The notes beneath the pieces are model-generated. The model searched no databases. It had not been told where the DNA came from and saw only the letters and a list, made by a program, of their open reading frames with translations. DNA of 39,256 nucleotides, taken from positions 1 to 39,256 of the forward strand of contig CAIKUQ010000038.1 in NCBI GenBank assembly GCA_903830655.1, written 5' to 3'. The stretch comes from an uncultured Actinomycetes bacterium. GTDB taxonomy: Bacteria > Actinomycetota > Acidimicrobiia > Acidimicrobiales > RAAP-2. Position numbers and translations under genes: made by a program. This document shows, in pieces, positions 14,331 through 22,036 of this stretch (position 1 is the first letter of the stretch; each line of letters begins with the position of its first letter).

Positions 14331-15889
14331 ATATCTTGATGACTGCCTTGACGTTGATAGTGCTGCTCGGGGCCTTTGGCGCGCAACTACTCCGATGGTC
14401 TCGGGTACTGCAGCGCGAACACTACGAACCTGCTTCGATGCGTCGATTTCTCGAACGTTGGACCTCGCCAACTATTGCGGGAGCAAAATCCACAGAGAGA
14501 TTCTCCAGTAGTCGACCAGTAACCCTCTCGCACGTTGCGCTGGTCTTGGTGCTCATTGGGGTAGTTGCCCGCGTATCTCTACTTTCTCTTCTCGCCACTA
14601 TTGCCTACGGATACCTGTGTCCGGTGGGTCTTTCAATCAAGGGTCGCACCTCGACCTTGCAATGGACCAAACGCCTGCGGCTCATTGTGGTGGTAGCGGG
14701 AATCGAAGGAGTACTGCTTGGTGCGCTGGGCTTTTTGGTTCATCCGCCGTACTTGTTGGAGGTGGCAGATGTCTGGGCGGCCCCCTTCTTGCTCGCTGGT
14801 TCGGTGGTTCTCTTGACACCACTCTCGGAGAAAGAGGCCAAGGGGTACATCAATCAGGCCGAACATCGCTTGCAGCGTGTCCACCCTCGAGTCGTGGGAA
14901 TCACCGGATCGTATGGGAAGACCTCAACCAAGAACCACCTCAAAGAGCTTTTAGGTTCCGACCTCCAAGTTGTGGCCACACCCAAGAGTTTTAATAACCG
15001 GGCCGGTTTGTCTCGGGCAATCAACGAACATCTCAGTGAGGGTACTCAGGTATTCATCGCTGAGATGGGGACCTACGGGCCGGGGGAAATTAGAGATCTC
15101 TGTACATGGTGTCCGCCAGAAATTGCGGTGGTGACCGCAATCGGTCCCGTTCATCTAGAACGCATGGGCTCCATTGAAGCGATAGTCGCGGCGAAGCGAG
15201 AAATAACAGAGCGGGCGTCAACAATCATTCTTAATGTGGACGAACCTCGTCTCGCCCAATGGGTGCAGCCCTTGACGAGCGCCAATAAGAAGGTAGTGAC
15301 CGCAGGTAGTAAGGATTGTGAAGTTGCGATTCGTGAATCAGATGGACGTTGGACTTTAACGGTTCGCGGGGAGATAATTGGAGAAGTGCTCGCCCCCCAG
15401 AGTTTGCAAGCCAGCAATGTTGCCTGTGCGGCCGCTGCCGCACTCGAACTGGGCTCGGCGCCACGTGCGGTGCTCGAGCGCATCGAGCACCTAGGGGTCA
15501 TTGCGAATCGTGCGAACGTTGTGACGGCTGCTTCTGGGGTGACGGTAATCGATGACACCTTCAACGCGAACCCGGCTAGCGCAACTGCTTCGCTCCTGCT
15601 GTTGGATTCACTCCCGGTCACGGGACGCAAGGTCGTCGTGACGCCAGGTCTTATTGAATTGGGCGATGAGCAGTATGGCTACAACCAGCGACTGGGGGAG
15701 GGGTGTCGCAATCTCGGATTCGAACTCTGTGTGGTTGGCCGAACCAACGCCCGAGCGCTTTTCGAGGGCTTTGTAGAGCGACCACTGCGATTTACTACTC
15801 GCCCGGACGCAGTCGAATGGGTGCGGGCCACGCTTCATGCCACAGACGCCGTGTTGTACCTCAATGACCTACCCGACCACTACCCTTGA
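14327..15889 (+). CDS. Membrane-anchored MurF-like Mur ligase
   Basis: Predicted ATP-dependent amide ligase of 520 residues, probably joining D-Ala-D-Ala to the UDP-MurNAc-tripeptide. Residues 1-165 are mostly hydrophobic, with about four to five membrane segments (near 5-20, 66-95, 118-140 and 150-165). The Mur ligase core follows: P-loop GITGSYGKTST (192-202), AEMGTYGPGEIRDL, AIGPVHLERMGS, and a C-terminal domain with DDTFNANPASATASL, all of MurF type. Canonical MurF has a soluble N-terminal UDP-MurNAc-binding domain of about 100 residues before the P-loop; here it seems replaced by membrane helices. The frame is open upstream of 14327, but the ATGA overlap marks the true start. ddl follows 20 bp downstream, which supports the MurF assignment. 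Confidence 0.82.
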   Translation: MNILMTALTLIVLLGAFGAQLLRWSRVLQREHYEPASMRRFLERWTSPTIAGAKSTERFSSSRPVTLSHVALVLVLIGVVARVSLLSLLATIAYGYLCPVGLSIKGRTSTLQWTKRLRLIVVVAGIEGVLLGALGFLVHPPYLLEVADVWAAPFLLAGSVVLLTPLSEKEAKGYINQAEHRLQRVHPRVVGITGSYGKTSTKNHLKELLGSDLQVVATPKSFNNRAGLSRAINEHLSEGTQVFIAEMGTYGPGEIRDLCTWCPPEIAVVTAIGPVHLERMGSIEAIVAAKREITERASTIILNVDEPRLAQWVQPLTSANKKVVTAGSKDCEVAIRESDGRWTLTVRGEIIGEVLAPQSLQASNVACAAAAALELGSAPRAVLERIEHLGVIANRANVVTAASGVTVIDDTFNANPASATASLLLLDSLPVTGRKVVVTPGLIELGDEQYGYNQRLGEGCRNLGFELCVVGRTNARALFEGFVERPLRFTTRPDAVEWVRATLHATDAVLYLNDLPDHYP

Positions 15890-15909
15890 TAGATACTCAA
15901 GGTGGACGA

Positions 15910-17016
15910 ATGACAAACGCGGTACTTTTTGGTGGCCCAGCGCCCGAACACGACATCTCAATCTTGACGGGCCTCTTGGCCCTGCACGAACTTCAGCGCA
16001 GTGAACCCAACACGGTGGCCATCTATTGGTCTAAGACTGGTGACTTTTACGAAGTACCGAGTTCGGTAGAACCCGAGAGTTTTCTCGAGGGACTCCCCAA
16101 GGGATCGAATGAGCTCACGCTTCGACTCGGCCGTGATGGTGGTTTCTACGCATCCGGTTCTCGTTTGGGCAAGGACAAGGCGATCGAACTCGATGTTGTC
16201 GTTCTCGCGACGCACGGTGGCCCTGGTGAAGACGGCACCTTGCAAGCATCTTTGGATCTGGCGGGAATGAAGTACACCGGACCTACGGTGGCGGGCGCAT
16301 CACTCGGGATGGACAAGTGGGCCTTCGGTTCAATGGTGGCGAATGCGGGACTACCCACCCTGCCTCGCTTACTGCTTGGCCCAGACACGGTAGAGATTCC
16401 ATTTCCGGGACCGTATATTTTGAAGCCTCGATTTGGTGGTTCGTCAATTGGTATTGATGTTGTTGCTGATCTCGCTACTGCCCAAGCTCGTTTAACGGCT
16501 AATCCTCACTTGGCGCTGGGTTGCGTTGTCGAGCCCTACCGAGCTGACCTCTTTGACATTCAAATTGCCGTGCGCACCTATCCGCAATTGGATCTATCGG
16601 CAATTGAAAAACCAATTCGGCGCAATGAGCGTGCTGAAATTCTCGACTACAAGGATAAGTACGTCGGTGGCGAAGGAATGGTTTCGGCCCCGCGTGAACT
16701 CCCCGCTACCTTGCCGGGCAACCAGGGTGAAGCGGTACGGCGTTACGCCACCGAGGTGGCCCGCATCGCTGGGGTACGTGGAGTAGCTCGCATCGATTAT
16801 CTCGCTAATGACCACGAGCTTTTCATCAATGAGATCAACACCATCCCTGGTTCGCTCTCCAAGCACCTTTTTGTCGAGCCACCCTTGCCCTTCGCACAAC
16901 TATTGGCGGACTTGTTGAGTGAGGCTCGTGAGCGCCCAGCGCACCGCTATAGCGCCGCTGGCGCCGACGGACTGGTGCTGCGAAGCGCTGGTTCCATTGC
17001 TTCGAAACTCGCGTAA
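15910..17016 (+). CDS. ddl: D-alanine--D-alanine ligase
   Basis: ATP-grasp ligase of 368 residues that makes the D-Ala-D-Ala dipeptide used by MurF. It shows FGGPAPEHDIS near the N-terminus, THGGPGEDGTLQASLDLAGMKYTGP, YILKPRFGGSSIGIDVV (ATP-binding) and NEINTIPGSLSKHLF (metal and substrate binding). The DYKDKY segment in the omega-loop region has the Tyr typical of D-Ala-D-Ala rather than D-Ala-D-Lac enzymes. An in-frame TTG at 15886 exists, but the ATG at 15910 has GGTGG 4 nt upstream and starts at the conserved strand. The last 117 bp overlap the end of the opposite-strand BTAD gene. Confidence 0.93.
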   Translation: MTNAVLFGGPAPEHDISILTGLLALHELQRSEPNTVAIYWSKTGDFYEVPSSVEPESFLEGLPKGSNELTLRLGRDGGFYASGSRLGKDKAIELDVVVLATHGGPGEDGTLQASLDLAGMKYTGPTVAGASLGMDKWAFGSMVANAGLPTLPRLLLGPDTVEIPFPGPYILKPRFGGSSIGIDVVADLATAQARLTANPHLALGCVVEPYRADLFDIQIAVRTYPQLDLSAIEKPIRRNERAEILDYKDKYVGGEGMVSAPRELPATLPGNQGEAVRRYATEVARIAGVRGVARIDYLANDHELFINEINTIPGSLSKHLFVEPPLPFAQLLADLLSEARERPAHRYSAAGADGLVLRSAGSIASKLA

Positions 17017-18525
17017 GCGAGGTATGGCGGTGAGCGCCTCGGCTAAGTCATCGCTGTAGGGGTCGAGCAGCAAGCCTTGTCGAATCGCCCAGAAGGCCAA
17101 TTCCACATCATTGGTTCTGAGAGCACTATCAGCCAAGGCGAGTGCAGCCCATTCGCCATCTCGAGAGAGTTTTGCTTGATGCCCCTCGGCAATGAACCAT
17201 TCAAAACCCCGGAGCGAGCTCGCGAGTGGTTCACTACGGACTAATTCAAGGGCCTCGCGAAGGTGGTGCTGTTGTTCCTCGCCAACGCAGGAGCGAGATA
17301 CGGCCATGAGGTTATGGAATTCCTGCACGTCGCTGGTGAGCCCATGGGACTGATAGAGGCCAGCCGCACTCACACTATGGAGTCGAGTGCCAAGCGCATC
17401 GGCACCCAGAGACCTCCGAAGTGCCGAAGCCACATTCGCGAGCACCCGGGGCGACGCATCAACGCCCGCGTGCGCGAGCACTCGTGAGCGCAGTCGTTCT
17501 CCCGTCACTGGTTCGTTCTGGTGCAAGGCCAGATAACTGGCCATCTCAATAAGACGTCGGCGCAAGGAGGGATCGAGCGGCTGGGCCAGGTTCTCGATGT
17601 CCGGGCTCGCTTGCAACAGCCGTACTCGAGGCATTGGCTGAAGCTCACCGCGGGAGGTGGTGAGCGGTCGAGAGAGTGTCGCACAGAGGTTGGCTAACTC
17701 GGGGTCGATTTGATCTCGGGTGGTGAGATGCAGCACCAGGGTTTTGCTGCGCGAGCTCAGCGCCAGCGCTCGCAGCAGTTGATGCTCACTACCGGTTAGT
17801 ACCAATCGACCATCGTGCAAGGCGACGAGGGCACTCTCAAGTTTTGCTAGAGACCAATCGGCCGGGATATCTAAGACCCCACCGGGGCGCACAAACGCAA
17901 TTGTCAGGGAAGTCGAAGTGAGAGAAGCAATATAGGCCGCGGTCGGCGTGGTGTCTTTTGGACTCTTTAGAGACTCGCTCGGGGGAGAGTTGAGGGTCAC
18001 CACTCCTTGGGCGCCCTTTCCCAGATTGGCGAGGATGTGGGCTTCGATGAGTGGATCGCGCTGTCGAAGTTGAGTGATCATCAGGTCCGGATTGACGCTG
18101 GGCTGGTCACGCAGGCCGTCCGCCACCCGTTTGGCCGCCAGGGCCAAAGGAGCTGAAGCCAGCCAGGAAGTACCGGCGAGAGTTCCCGGTTTTGACTGGT
18201 CCTGCCACGAGATTGCTCCGTGGGGGGCGGGCGAGTGCCGATGGAGTTGCGATCCAAGGAGGGGCAAGAGAGCTAGCAAGGTTGTGGCCAGCCACTGGTA
18301 CCCACTACCGGGAACAATCAATCCAGCGCGAATAGTTTTCACCGCCGACCGGAGTTGCCACAAGAAGATGAGCCACAAGATCGACAGTGCAATAACAATG
18401 GCCCGAACCCAGTAGGAGTGTGCGGTTGACGCTGATCTTTCCCATTGCCAAAACGCGACGAGGGGCAGCGCAAATGCGTAGAGAGCCAGGGCGACTCCCT
18501 GCGCGGGGGCCGAACGGTGTTTCAC
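16900..18525 (-). CDS. Membrane-anchored BTAD-domain (SARP/AfsR-like) regulator
   Basis: Protein of 541 residues with about three N-terminal membrane segments (near residues 10-28, 40-57 and 78-93), a middle domain of unknown fold, and a C-terminal part like SARP-type activators. That part has a winged-helix-like segment (RLIEMASYLALHQNEPVTGERL ... VLANVASALRRSLGADALGTRLHSV) and a bacterial transcriptional-activation domain (REALELVRSEPLAS ... GFEWFIAEGHQAKL ... AFWAIRQGLLLDPYSDDL). The GTG at 18525 overlaps the stop of the upstream gene (GTGA); an open extension upstream lies inside that gene. The domain calls are motif recognition. It may be a membrane-tethered regulator; whether it binds DNA is inference. 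The tail overlaps ddl by 117 bp. Confidence 0.7.
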   Translation of the reverse strand: MKHRSAPAQGVALALYAFALPLVAFWQWERSASTAHSYWVRAIVIALSILWLIFLWQLRSAVKTIRAGLIVPGSGYQWLATTLLALLPLLGSQLHRHSPAPHGAISWQDQSKPGTLAGTSWLASAPLALAAKRVADGLRDQPSVNPDLMITQLRQRDPLIEAHILANLGKGAQGVVTLNSPPSESLKSPKDTTPTAAYIASLTSTSLTIAFVRPGGVLDIPADWSLAKLESALVALHDGRLVLTGSEHQLLRALALSSRSKTLVLHLTTRDQIDPELANLCATLSRPLTTSRGELQPMPRVRLLQASPDIENLAQPLDPSLRRRLIEMASYLALHQNEPVTGERLRSRVLAHAGVDASPRVLANVASALRRSLGADALGTRLHSVSAAGLYQSHGLTSDVQEFHNLMAVSRSCVGEEQQHHLREALELVRSEPLASSLRGFEWFIAEGHQAKLSRDGEWAALALADSALRTNDVELAFWAIRQGLLLDPYSDDLAEALTAIPRLREFRSNGTSASQHQSVGASGAIAVRWALTSLTQQVRQ

Positions 18526-18926
18526 CCGGCCACCAACTTCCAAGCGGTCTGGGTCGGTAGGTGCAAGGCAATAAGCACCACCTGGCATTGAGCGCTGGCG
18601 GATTCAACAAAGGCCTGGTCAATTACTGAGCGAAAGTGTGGACAGACAAGTTCCGCCGAAGTTGAATTCGAGGTTTGCAAATACCAACGTCCAGGGTGAG
18701 GCACGGGAACCATTAGTTGGGGATTGGCGTTCGTGAGAACACCAGCCAGTGCGTTCTGGTCAAGGTGTTGACTCGAAGAGGCCGGGGCGGTGAAGTGGGG
18801 GGTGACGCTTCGAATCGAGGGTGTGCGGTGAGAGCCGGAGTTAGCCAGACTCAAGAGGAGTAGGGCGAGCAAGAGGGGCACCGACCACAGGACCAGACCA
18901 TTAGTGCTCCAGCGTCGTTTCGACAT
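18522..18926 (-). CDS. Small secreted or membrane-anchored protein of unknown function
   Basis: 134 residues. A hydrophobic segment (about residues 10-28) after a basic N-terminus suggests a signal anchor or signal peptide; the rest is Ser/Thr-rich and presumably extracytoplasmic, with two cysteines (in VCPHF and QCQVV) that could form a disulfide. No family is recognised. TACTTT ends 7 nt before the ATG, so the gene heads a unit, and its stop overlaps the start of the BTAD gene. The pairing suggests a partner or sensor for the membrane BTAD protein. Confidence 0.65.
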   Translation of the reverse strand: MSKRRWSTNGLVLWSVPLLLALLLLSLANSGSHRTPSIRSVTPHFTAPASSSQHLDQNALAGVLTNANPQLMVPVPHPGRWYLQTSNSTSAELVCPHFRSVIDQAFVESASAQCQVVLIALHLPTQTAWKLVAG

Positions 18927-18933
18927 TCTTCAC

Positions 18934-18939
18934 AAAGTA
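18934..18939 (-). promoter_or_regulatory. -10 element before the small anchored protein gene
   Basis: TACTTT on the minus strand, 7 nt before the ATG at 18926; leaderless type. Confidence 0.5.
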
Positions 18940-18986
18940 GTGATGAAGTGTGGCCGGTCGAACTTTCGGCCTAGGGCCTTAAGTCC

Positions 18987-19688
18987 CTACAGCAAGTACC
19001 GTCGCGCAAAATTCTGTAACTCAATTTGAAGTGCATGTGGTGCGCTGCGATCAGACTTGGCCAAGTCACGCAGACTGCGACCCTCGAAGACTCGCTGATA
19101 GGTCAGGCGCACCATGCGCTCGTGGGGACCATTGGCCATTGTCTCGAGACGAGTTAAGAGTCCCGAAGGAAGCGTTGATGGCTCGCCGGCACTTTGGGCG
19201 GCCTGCACGCTTCTCGCGGCATCTTTTTCCTTTAACATCCAACGACGGAGCCGGCCCCGCAGAGCTGAGAGTAAGTCGGGAGCACAATACTGTCGCGATT
19301 GCCCGGCCCAGTCGTGAATGAGTTCAGCGCAACTAGCAATGGCCACTCCCAGCATTTCACTCGGATCGCTAACGACCCCCTCACCAAATTTCAATTGACG
19401 ACAGGTTGAGATGATGCCCGGGAGCAAGGTTTGCAGCAAAGCGCGAGAGACCTCGGGGTCGCGGGCTTCGACTAACAGGGCTTTGAGCACTTCGGCTTTT
19501 TGCAACATCGTCAAGCCAGAACGACGTTCCAGCGATTCCACGACGTCGCCCAGGTCTTCTAGGCCCGCGAGAGGCAGCTCGGGCCATCGTGCGTGCAGCA
19601 GGCCAAAAGCGCGCTGGGCGCTGGGGGTGTGCCCGGTACGAAGCCAATCGCGCCGGAGTTGTCCTAAATAATCGGTGTTGTGTGTCAT
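18987..19688 (-). CDS. Sigma-factor-like/HTH protein of unknown function
   Basis: About 233 residues, soluble and helix-rich, with no clear enzyme motif. The C-terminus (LTYQRVFEGRSLRDLAKSDRSAPHALQIELQNFARRYLL) reads like the region-4 HTH of sigma-70-type factors, and the mid-protein LLQTLLPGIISTCRQL resembles a family of sigma-like proteins in actinobacteria. This is pattern recognition only. A GTG three codons upstream (19697) is an alternative start; neither has a Shine-Dalgarno or a good -10. It lies 60 bp upstream of the small anchored protein and BTAD genes on the same strand, so the three may form one regulatory module. Confidence 0.6.
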   Translation of the reverse strand: MTHNTDYLGQLRRDWLRTGHTPSAQRAFGLLHARWPELPLAGLEDLGDVVESLERRSGLTMLQKAEVLKALLVEARDPEVSRALLQTLLPGIISTCRQLKFGEGVVSDPSEMLGVAIASCAELIHDWAGQSRQYCAPDLLSALRGRLRRWMLKEKDAARSVQAAQSAGEPSTLPSGLLTRLETMANGPHERMVRLTYQRVFEGRSLRDLAKSDRSAPHALQIELQNFARRYLL

Positions 19689-19784
19689 GGGCGACACAAT
19701 GTCGCGATGGGGTCACGGCGCCATTCACTCGCCAACGCCATTTTTCATTCACAGAATCCACTTTCTTTTTGCCCGTGGCTCATC

Positions 19785-19790
19785 TAGTCT
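19785..19790 (+). promoter_or_regulatory. -10 element of the 110-residue acidic protein gene (leaderless)
   Basis: TAGTCT ends 6 nt before the ATG at 19797; no Shine-Dalgarno. Confidence 0.6.
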
Positions 19791-19796
19791 TGAAAT

Positions 19797-20129
19797 ATGA
19801 ACATTGATGACTTCTACGAACAGAACGAAGCGCGCCGCGAGAGTGCCGAATTTGAATTCGGTTCCGAGTGGAATGACGCCGAAGGCAACGAGTACGAGCT
19901 TTCTTGGGTGGAAGCCACCGGTGAGCTTTACTTGATGGTCGAACCCGACGCCGTCATCACCGAAGATGTCTTTGGTGATTTCATCGTCGAAGGTGACGTC
20001 GATGACCTGACAATCGCCATCGTAGGAATTGTTCCGTCACTCGCCGCACTTGAGGACAAGATCAAGGGCTGGGAGCAGGCAATGGTTGAAGACAACTCGT
20101 TGACCTGGCTCTTCGACCGTTTCAACTAG
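19797..20129 (+). CDS. Small acidic protein, unknown function
   Basis: 110 residues, strongly acidic (many Glu and Asp), without signal or membrane segments. It alternates short strand-like and helical stretches (GNEYELSWVEATGELYLMVEPDAV, then a C-terminal helix). No family is recognised. It has its own leaderless-type promoter, which supports it as a real gene, and it ends 2 bp before the stop of the convergent lipoprotein gene. Confidence 0.7.
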   Translation: MNIDDFYEQNEARRESAEFEFGSEWNDAEGNEYELSWVEATGELYLMVEPDAVITEDVFGDFIVEGDVDDLTIAIVGIVPSLAALEDKIKGWEQAMVEDNSLTWLFDRFN

Positions 20130-20131
20130 TT

Positions 20132-20500
20132 CTATAGGTACGGACTCGCCGAGTTCGCTACTTGGCAAATACGTCGTAGTGACGGAGCCAAATCGCTTAT
20201 GGGAACCCGTTGGGCTTCCCCAATGGTGGTCTGCAATGCATTCCACTGACCATCAGCCGAGGTGGCCCGTGCCGCATAACTGTTGCCACGAATCAGAGTA
20301 GCCATAGCGTCACTTTGCATTTGGGCTTGAGCCGAACCGCTTAATGACTTAGCGCGCTGCTCTAGTTTGAGCGCCTGAGCAACGTAGGAACAAGCGTGGC
20401 GTGCTTCAGCTACGCCAGCGCTAGTACCGCAGCCAGCCAACAGCGTGCCCGCGAGAAAGAGCGTCGCGCAGATACCTACGCGACGACTTAGGCCAGCCAC
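20132..20500 (-). CDS. Putative small lipoprotein
   Basis: 122 residues with a lipoprotein signal: Arg-rich start, hydrophobic core and lipobox LLAGC, giving a predicted lipidated Cys at residue 24. The mature part is mostly helical, Ala/Gln-rich, with two further Cys (ACSYV and RICQV). No family is recognised. The GTG start lies within the end of the upstream gene (13-bp overlap), so the two are probably co-transcribed. Confidence 0.7.
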   Translation of the reverse strand: MAGLSRRVGICATLFLAGTLLAGCGTSAGVAEARHACSYVAQALKLEQRAKSLSGSAQAQMQSDAMATLIRGNSYAARATSADGQWNALQTTIGEAQRVPISDLAPSLRRICQVANSASPYL

Positions 20501-21045
20501 GATTCAGACGAGCCGGTTAAAAAGTCACTGACCGATCGAGAGCGATCAAAGATCTCACACAAGGGGTCTTCACCTTTGGCTACTTGAGAAAGAGATATTG
20601 CGTGACGAGCGACAATAGAAATGCGTCGCTCTGAACTTTCGGTGGGCGAAGAATATGAGTCCGCGGCAGTAATTTCGAGAGGCATCTCCACGCCCCCGAC
20701 CGGAGCGAGGTCGATGGCCAAGCGCAAGAGGTCAGGGCCATGCGGCATGGGTGGGAGGGTCCAAGTGAGCATGAGGGGGAAGTGGAAGTCGTCGGGTGGA
20801 TCGACTTCGTCGGGCAATCCAAGAACGGCGTCTTCAAAGGCCAACAGTGTGCGCGGGTCCACATCTAACTCAATGTGTAAATCGATGGGGCCGCCACACG
20901 AGTCCTCGGGATGAACGTCGACCTCCCACGCTTGGCGCAGAGAATAGGTCTCAACAAAGTGTCGCTCGTCGTGGACGTGAAAGCCGTGGGTGACGGCGTG
21001 GTCTTTTAAGTCGGCTACAAAACCGGCAACATCAATAGCGGCCAT
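20488..21045 (-). CDS. Conserved-looking protein of unknown function
   Basis: 185 residues, soluble, acidic, with no signal or membrane segment. A strand-rich middle (WEVDVHPEDSCGGPIDLHIELDVDPRTLLAFEDAVLGLPDE) has several Asp/His that could bind metal, but no catalytic pattern is recognised. It is divergent from the inositol-monophosphatase-family gene, with a -10 element (TAATCT) 8 nt before its ATG, and is followed by the lipoprotein gene with overlap. Confidence 0.65.
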   Translation of the reverse strand: MAAIDVAGFVADLKDHAVTHGFHVHDERHFVETYSLRQAWEVDVHPEDSCGGPIDLHIELDVDPRTLLAFEDAVLGLPDEVDPPDDFHFPLMLTWTLPPMPHGPDLLRLAIDLAPVGGVEMPLEITAADSYSSPTESSERRISIVARHAISLSQVAKGEDPLCEIFDRSRSVSDFLTGSSESWLA

Positions 21046-21053
21046 TGGGACTC

Positions 21054-21059
21054 AGATTA
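21054..21059 (-). promoter_or_regulatory. -10 element of the 185-residue protein gene
   Basis: TAATCT on the minus strand, 8 nt before the ATG at 21045. Confidence 0.5.
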
Positions 21060-21073
21060 GCGTGTGGCCACGG

Positions 21074-21079
21074 TATCCT
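21074..21079 (+). promoter_or_regulatory. -10 element of the inositol-monophosphatase-family gene (leaderless)
   Basis: TATCCT ends 7 nt before the GTG at 21087 and decides this start over an in-frame TTG at 21045. Confidence 0.55.
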
Positions 21080-21086
21080 TGACCAC

Positions 21087-21815
21087 GTGCCCGACCTTCT
21101 TATCCCGCTGCGTGACTGTGCCGAAGCCATTGGTCAAGCCGTTACTGGACGGCACCGCCAAGGTTTCTCCGGCCAGCGCGAGACCCAATATCACTTGGAT
21201 TTGGTGGCTGACGAAATTGCGATTCGCATCTTGACTGGGGCGGGGTACCAGGTGATCTCTGAGGAATCGGGCGTTTCTGGTTCGGGAGAGTTCCAAGTAG
21301 TAGTGGATCCTATTGATGGATCAACGAATTGCGACCGTGGTGTTCCATTCTTCTCCACCAGTCTCGCCCTCATGAGGGGCGAAGAGTTAATAGGTGGGGT
21401 AGTGCGCAATCAAGCCACCGGCGATCTCTACGAGGGAACCAAGGGGGAAGGTGCTCGCTTGAATGGGCAGAGTATTCATTCAAATGGCCAAACTGATCCC
21501 TCTGAAGCACTTGTCGCTTTTTCAGGCTTTCCCGAACACCGCTTTACTTGGTTCCAGAATCGCGGGCTTGGCTCAGCCGCATTGGAAATCTGCCTCGTCG
21601 CGGAAGGCTCACTCGATGTATTCAGCGTTGCCGAACAGAGCTCACTTAACCCGTGGGACTACTTAGCGGGACTGTTGATTGCGCGTGAGGCGGGGGCGTC
21701 CGATGGCGAATACAACAATCTGGAATTGGTGACTCCTGAAACTATTAAGCGCAGGCCGGTTGTGGCGAGTTCGCCGGAACTCGTCTCCTTTTACAAGAAT
21801 CAATGGCCCTTTTAG
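21087..21815 (+). CDS. Inositol monophosphatase-family phosphatase
   Basis: Metal-dependent sugar-phosphate phosphatase of 242 residues. Family motifs: EESG (metal-binding Glu, residues 59-62), VVDPIDGSTN (72-81, with Asp74 and Asp77) and the C-terminal NPWDYLAGLLIAREAGA (third metal ligand Asp). Candidate substrates in actinobacteria include inositol-1-phosphate, fructose-1,6-bisphosphate, histidinol phosphate and PAP; the sequence alone does not choose. The frame is open back to a TTG at 21045, but the GTG at 21087 sits 7 nt after a -10 element. It ends 33 bp before tRNA-Val. Confidence 0.88.
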   Translation: MPDLLIPLRDCAEAIGQAVTGRHRQGFSGQRETQYHLDLVADEIAIRILTGAGYQVISEESGVSGSGEFQVVVDPIDGSTNCDRGVPFFSTSLALMRGEELIGGVVRNQATGDLYEGTKGEGARLNGQSIHSNGQTDPSEALVAFSGFPEHRFTWFQNRGLGSAALEICLVAEGSLDVFSVAEQSSLNPWDYLAGLLIAREAGASDGEYNNLELVTPETIKRRPVVASSPELVSFYKNQWPF

Positions 21816-21833
21816 TGCCCAGGTGACCTCGCC

Positions 21834-21839
21834 TATACT
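21834..21839 (+). promoter_or_regulatory. -10 element of tRNA-Val
   Basis: TATACT, 9 nt before the first base of the tRNA, the best match to the -10 consensus in the window. Confidence 0.55.
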
Positions 21840-21848
21840 TGTCATCCC

Positions 21849-21925
21849 GGGCGCTTAGCTCAGTTGGTTAGAGCAGCTGATTTACACTCAGCAGGTCGGG
21901 GGTTCGAATCCCTCAGCGCCCACCA
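21849..21925 (+). tRNA. tRNA-Val (anticodon UAC)
   Basis: A full cloverleaf folds: acceptor stem GGGCGCT with AGCGCCC, D arm GCTC/GAGC, anticodon stem GCTGA/TCAGC around the loop TTTACAC (anticodon TAC, valine), and a T arm with the GTTCGAATC-type loop. Discriminator A at 21922 is followed by an encoded CCA (21923-21925). No variable-arm expansion. Confidence 0.96.
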
Positions 21926-22022
21926 TTATTCGTATGGTTTGACGACTCCGAAACTCGAATGCGTCTGTTTAGTGTCGGCACGTCGATGTTAAAAGTTCCC
22001 GTGATACCGTTTGCTATCTCGA

Positions 22023-22028
22023 TAGATT
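22023..22028 (+). promoter_or_regulatory. -10 element of the beta-helix protein gene
   Basis: TAGATT, 8 nt before the ATG at 22037. It supports starting at the signal peptide rather than at the ATG at 21959. Confidence 0.45.
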
Positions 22029-22036
22029 GGGTTGAA

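Noticed and set aside
18526..18588. 21-codon extension of the BTAD frame
   Set aside because: It overlaps the upstream anchored-protein gene; the GTGA overlap at 18522-18525 gives a start just before the first membrane segment.
21922..21938. Terminator after tRNA-Val
   Set aside because: ACCAT/ATGGT can pair, but the stem is 5 bp of weak pairs, includes the tRNA 3' end and lacks a strong T run.
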